Below, in pieces: positions 61,280 through 64,000 of a stretch of 64,000 nt of DNA. The stretch is from Ciona intestinalis. Lineage: Eukaryota; Chordata; Ascidiacea; Phlebobranchia; Cionidae. The translations under genes were made by a program, and so were the position numbers. Position 1 is the first letter of the stretch. Each line of letters opens with the position of its first letter. The DNA is taken from NCBI RefSeq assembly GCF_000224145.3, contig NC_020166.2, positions 2,186,113 through 2,250,112 on the forward strand, read 5' to 3'. The notes below the pieces were generated by a model, which saw nothing but the letters and a program-made list of their open reading frames with translations, did not search any database and was not told the DNA's origin.

Positions 61280-61440
61280 TCCAGCGCCGTAGCACATTAG
61301 TTGATTAGCGCAACTGCCAAGCTCTTACCCTGAGGTAATAGGCTCGTAGCTACCATTGTAAGCGTACGTGAGGTTTATGAAACAGAACACCAGTGTTATA
61401 ATGACTGTCGTTTTCCGGCTTCCCGTGGATTAAAGGTTAT
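61280..61440 (+). repeat. SINE copy with internal deletion
   Basis: Head CAACTGCCAAGCTCTTACCC and GAGGTAATAGGCTCGTAGC, then CTACCATTGTAAGCGTACGT joined directly to the 3' part GAAACAGAACACCAGTGTTA and CGTTTTCCGGCTTCCCG. Confidence 0.65.
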
Positions 61441-63240
61441 ACTCTTCATTATATTGCTGTGTAAACCCAGCAGAGGCAGCTGTTTGCCCTGTGAGCTATT
61501 TAATTATAGATTTATATACATTTAGCAGTAAATTTTATATTAATTTATTCCGAAGGTACGTCTTGAGAGCAAATATTACACTGTAAATCATAGGGGTGAG
61601 TAAGAGGCCGTTTTCTGAAGGGTGGAAATTTTTACCTTCTTTGTCCGTTCCACCATTAATGTTGTTATATTTTAACCAATGCACATGCATGTATGAGATA
61701 GGTGTTTATTAATCGTTAGATGTCTGCTCAATTTCCTGCTTGTCTGTTTGTAAGGAAACGCCTGTTCACGTTTTTTTTACGTCTTTACTTATGGGAGCAG
61801 CCGAACTGTGTTTCTTATCTCATGCATCGTATTCAATTTTTGTCGCTTTTTCTTTTTTATCCAGTCAATTGTTTTAGATGGGTGGTAGTCGGCCATTACG
61901 TTAATCAATAGGTTATAAAAACGAAAAGTCAAGACTCTATAGAAAGCAAACCTAACTAACCGCACCTTAACACAGTCTTATTTAATAAACTTTTAAAAAA
62001 GCGTGTTGTATGCGATTATAGAGAAGGACGAAGGCAGAGCTCAAAAACGAATTTTGTTAAAATTGTTAAGACCTATTCGTACTAAGTTAAATATGTTATT
62101 TGTAACCTAGAATAAGTCATTTTAAGAAATAGAACAATGCTATCGCAGTTAACTGTAACAACAAGTGATTTGATATTTATTTAACCAACGGTGACAATCG
62201 GCACAGTATGTAATGTCCTAAAATAATGACGTAATTAGCTATAGCGGCAGCAACAAAAAGTGAATTTAACAATATCCCCCGTCCAGTCAACCGCTACAAC
62301 CACAAAATACAAAAAAATGATGATTTCCAATGTAAATGGCTGATTCAACGAGAAATATTACCACCGTTACAATAAACAAGCCAAAAAGGATCATATGTTA
62401 TTTGAGACAACTTCCCGAGACAGGAACTCTTTGGGTTTAGTCTCCTACCCGTCGTTTAATCTGCTGCTTCTTAGTTGCAGAGAAACATAGACTTCGGTCT
62501 TTTTTTATAGCTAAAATATTTCATGAGCTTTCTTTGAGAGAAACGATGTTCAAAAGCTACGTAGGTTATAGTATTTGAAATATCTATCGGTTTATGAATA
62601 AAAAATACATAAAGGCTTGAATTTTGCGGTTCGACGCCAATTCAAGCGTGCAAGTGGTTTTGCAGTGAATTGGCGTATGGTAAGCCATTACCTGAAAGCA
62701 GTAAAATGGAAGCCTGGCACGAACTGTAGTTAGTCGTAATTAGTTTGTGCAGTTAGGTTGCGATGGCAATGGTAATAGGTTGCAACCAGTAGGTGTCGCT
62801 CGTGAGTTGCTTCAATTTGTTACGGCGTGCCAGTCTCCTGACGTAGTAGGTTGAACGCTACCCTAAGTCTAGTAGGGTTCAATTCCAATTGTCCTTTTGG
62901 AATATCTAGCCTCGATTATAAGGACGACTCGACTGGTGTTAAGTCTGTTGAAAATCATTCACGTTTAATTTGTACAAGTGAATATAAAGATTAAACTGCA
63001 ATATCTCAAAAAGTCGTTAGCTTCGCTTAACTATAAATCTATGCAATATAACATTGTGTGACATTGCAGTGATTACATGCTTCCGGTTTCAAAGGTTACG
63101 AATTGGTTTCAAATTACGTTTTGAAACCAATTCGTATAAAATATAACATCACAGATCGAGCCTACAAATAATTAAGTTGAGATTATTTAGTTGGAGCCTG
63201 AGCGATCAAAGAACATAATTGTGCCGAATTGTTTATAATC

Positions 63241-63398
63241 ATGGAAGAATTTTGGATAAAACATTCTGTTAATGCCACGGTGTGTGAAATGATGTTGGAT
63301 TCAAATGAATACATTAGCGAACCAGAGGTGAATGAAATCATGCAAGTCTTGCCAAACTACGAAGATAAATATGTTTTGGAGCTTGGTGCTGGCATCGG
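63241..63398 (+). CDS. First exon of a SAM methyltransferase, phosphoethanolamine N-methyltransferase-like (partial)
   Basis: Fifty-two codons plus two bases, ending at GCATCGG before a GTATG donor. The exon encodes MEEFWIKHSVNATVCEMMLD and ends with SAM motif I LELGAGIG. The pairing of an N-terminal FW-x-x-HS with T-V-x-x-MMLDS and VLELGAGIG is typical of phosphoethanolamine/phosphomethylethanolamine methyltransferases, which make phosphocholine by three methylations. Those enzymes are known in nematodes and some invertebrates and lost in mammals. The remaining exons lie beyond the right edge, so other small-molecule methyltransferases are not excluded. Confidence 0.65.
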
Positions 63399-64000
63399 GT
63401 ATGTTTACAGTTTATTAACAACTGCGTTATTACAACTGCAGTTACCCAGCCACGCAAGGGTAAATAAGTTACATTCGTCGTTTTTTATTCATGCGACGAA
63501 AAACATAACCAATACCACGGCATACTAGTAGTGTTTATACTATAAAATTAGTATAAGAAACTAGCTAGATGGTGTCGTGTTAAAGTTGTCTTTAGAGCGC
63601 GTTGTTTTTACAGCTCGAAGATAACGGGGATTCTATGTTTTGGCTCCAGTGTCGCAAAAAAATCGTTCCCCGAAATAATCGTACCCACATTTGACAAACT
63701 GGACATGCGCATAAAGTAGTGGTCACGTGAATACTATTTTTCACAACGCCAATAAAATATTTATTCCGCTTGCGAACAGTCAACCCCGTAGTTTATACAC
63801 AGTATTATTTTCGTAAGAGATTAAAGTATTTAATCGTTGGAGTGGAATTGTTTTTACGAATGTCGTCATCAAGGGTCAAAAGTCAATGGGAACGATTTTT
63901 CGGGGGGAACGACTTTTTGCTGACACCGGCGGCAAAGTGGTTGGCGCCCCTGGCATGCCTGTAATACCAGACGTCATTGAGTTCAGGCTCGTAGTTGCTA
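63399..64000. other. First intron of the PMT-like gene, with SINE pieces
   Basis: No second exon visible. A SINE 3' end lies at about 63425-63500 (CCAGCCACGCAAGGGTAAAT), and a new SINE head begins at about 63925 (GGCAAAGTGGTTGGCGCC) and runs off the window. Confidence 0.55.

Larger units (their letters stand above)
59704..63240. other. Intergenic region between CFAP337 (minus) and the PMT-like gene (plus), with repeats
   Basis: About 3.5 kb without a supported exon. Contents: short direct repeat near 59873-59932 (AAATCGTAAATCGACTGC and AAATCGAAAATCGACTGC) close to the CFAP337 start, a degenerate reversed SINE (about 59995-60200), a MITE (60562-60763), reversed SINE pieces (60846-60985) and a forward SINE (about 61280-61440). 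Both promoters must lie here; I cannot place them. Confidence 0.5.

Overview
This is a window from a compact, AT-rich, intron-containing metazoan nuclear genome. It is almost certainly a tunicate and most likely a Ciona species. The reasons are animal-type orthologues with short introns (mostly 60-900 bp, GT-AG), many copies of a tRNA-derived SINE, short inverted-repeat MITE-like elements, and short N gaps typical of a draft assembly. That assignment is inference; no database was searched. Exon models were joined by hand from GT-AG sites, reading phase and protein similarity remembered from the families. Phase closes exactly across every gene modelled.

Layout from left to right: (1) 598-5900, minus: 5' part of a cytosolic threonyl-tRNA synthetase with an unusual N-terminal GST-C-like exon; its 3' half lies off the left edge. 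An unrecognised small membrane-protein gene runs on the plus strand inside its introns. (2) 8015-14306, minus: an RPRD2-like Pol II CTD-interacting protein (999 aa, 11 exons). (3) 15368-20853, plus: DCAF8, a WD40 substrate receptor for CUL4-DDB1 (726 aa, 13 exons), head-to-head with RPRD2. (4) 21977-23241, minus: the N-terminal methyltransferase NTMT1. (5) 23756-25936, minus: TMEM201/SAMP1, and 27216-29312, minus: WDR48/UAF1, both with no intron in the coding region. (6) 30535-38194: a cluster of three NXPE-family genes (one inverted and lacking its first coding exon, one intact, one with a frameshift) showing near-identical internal blocks. (7) 38492-43750, plus: the deubiquitinase USP14 (527 aa, 12 exons), whose first intron is largely made of a terminal-inverted-repeat element carrying a tRNA-like sequence. 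(8) 43938-59703, minus: a 32-exon EF-hand/WD40 axonemal protein of the WDR49/WDR64 (CFAP337) family (1286 aa). One intron holds a 22-bp minisatellite built from the gene's own 5' splice site. (9) 63241-63398, plus: first exon of a SAM methyltransferase resembling phosphoethanolamine N-methyltransferases, cut by the right edge.

The genes do not form one pathway. Three are ubiquitin-related (DCAF8, WDR48, USP14), three are WD40 proteins, two are methyltransferases, and the NXPE genes are a local tandem family. Most of the structure worth a second look is in repeats that shape introns (USP14 intron 1, CFAP337 intron 28), in the NXPE duplication/conversion cluster and in the extra domain on ThrRS.
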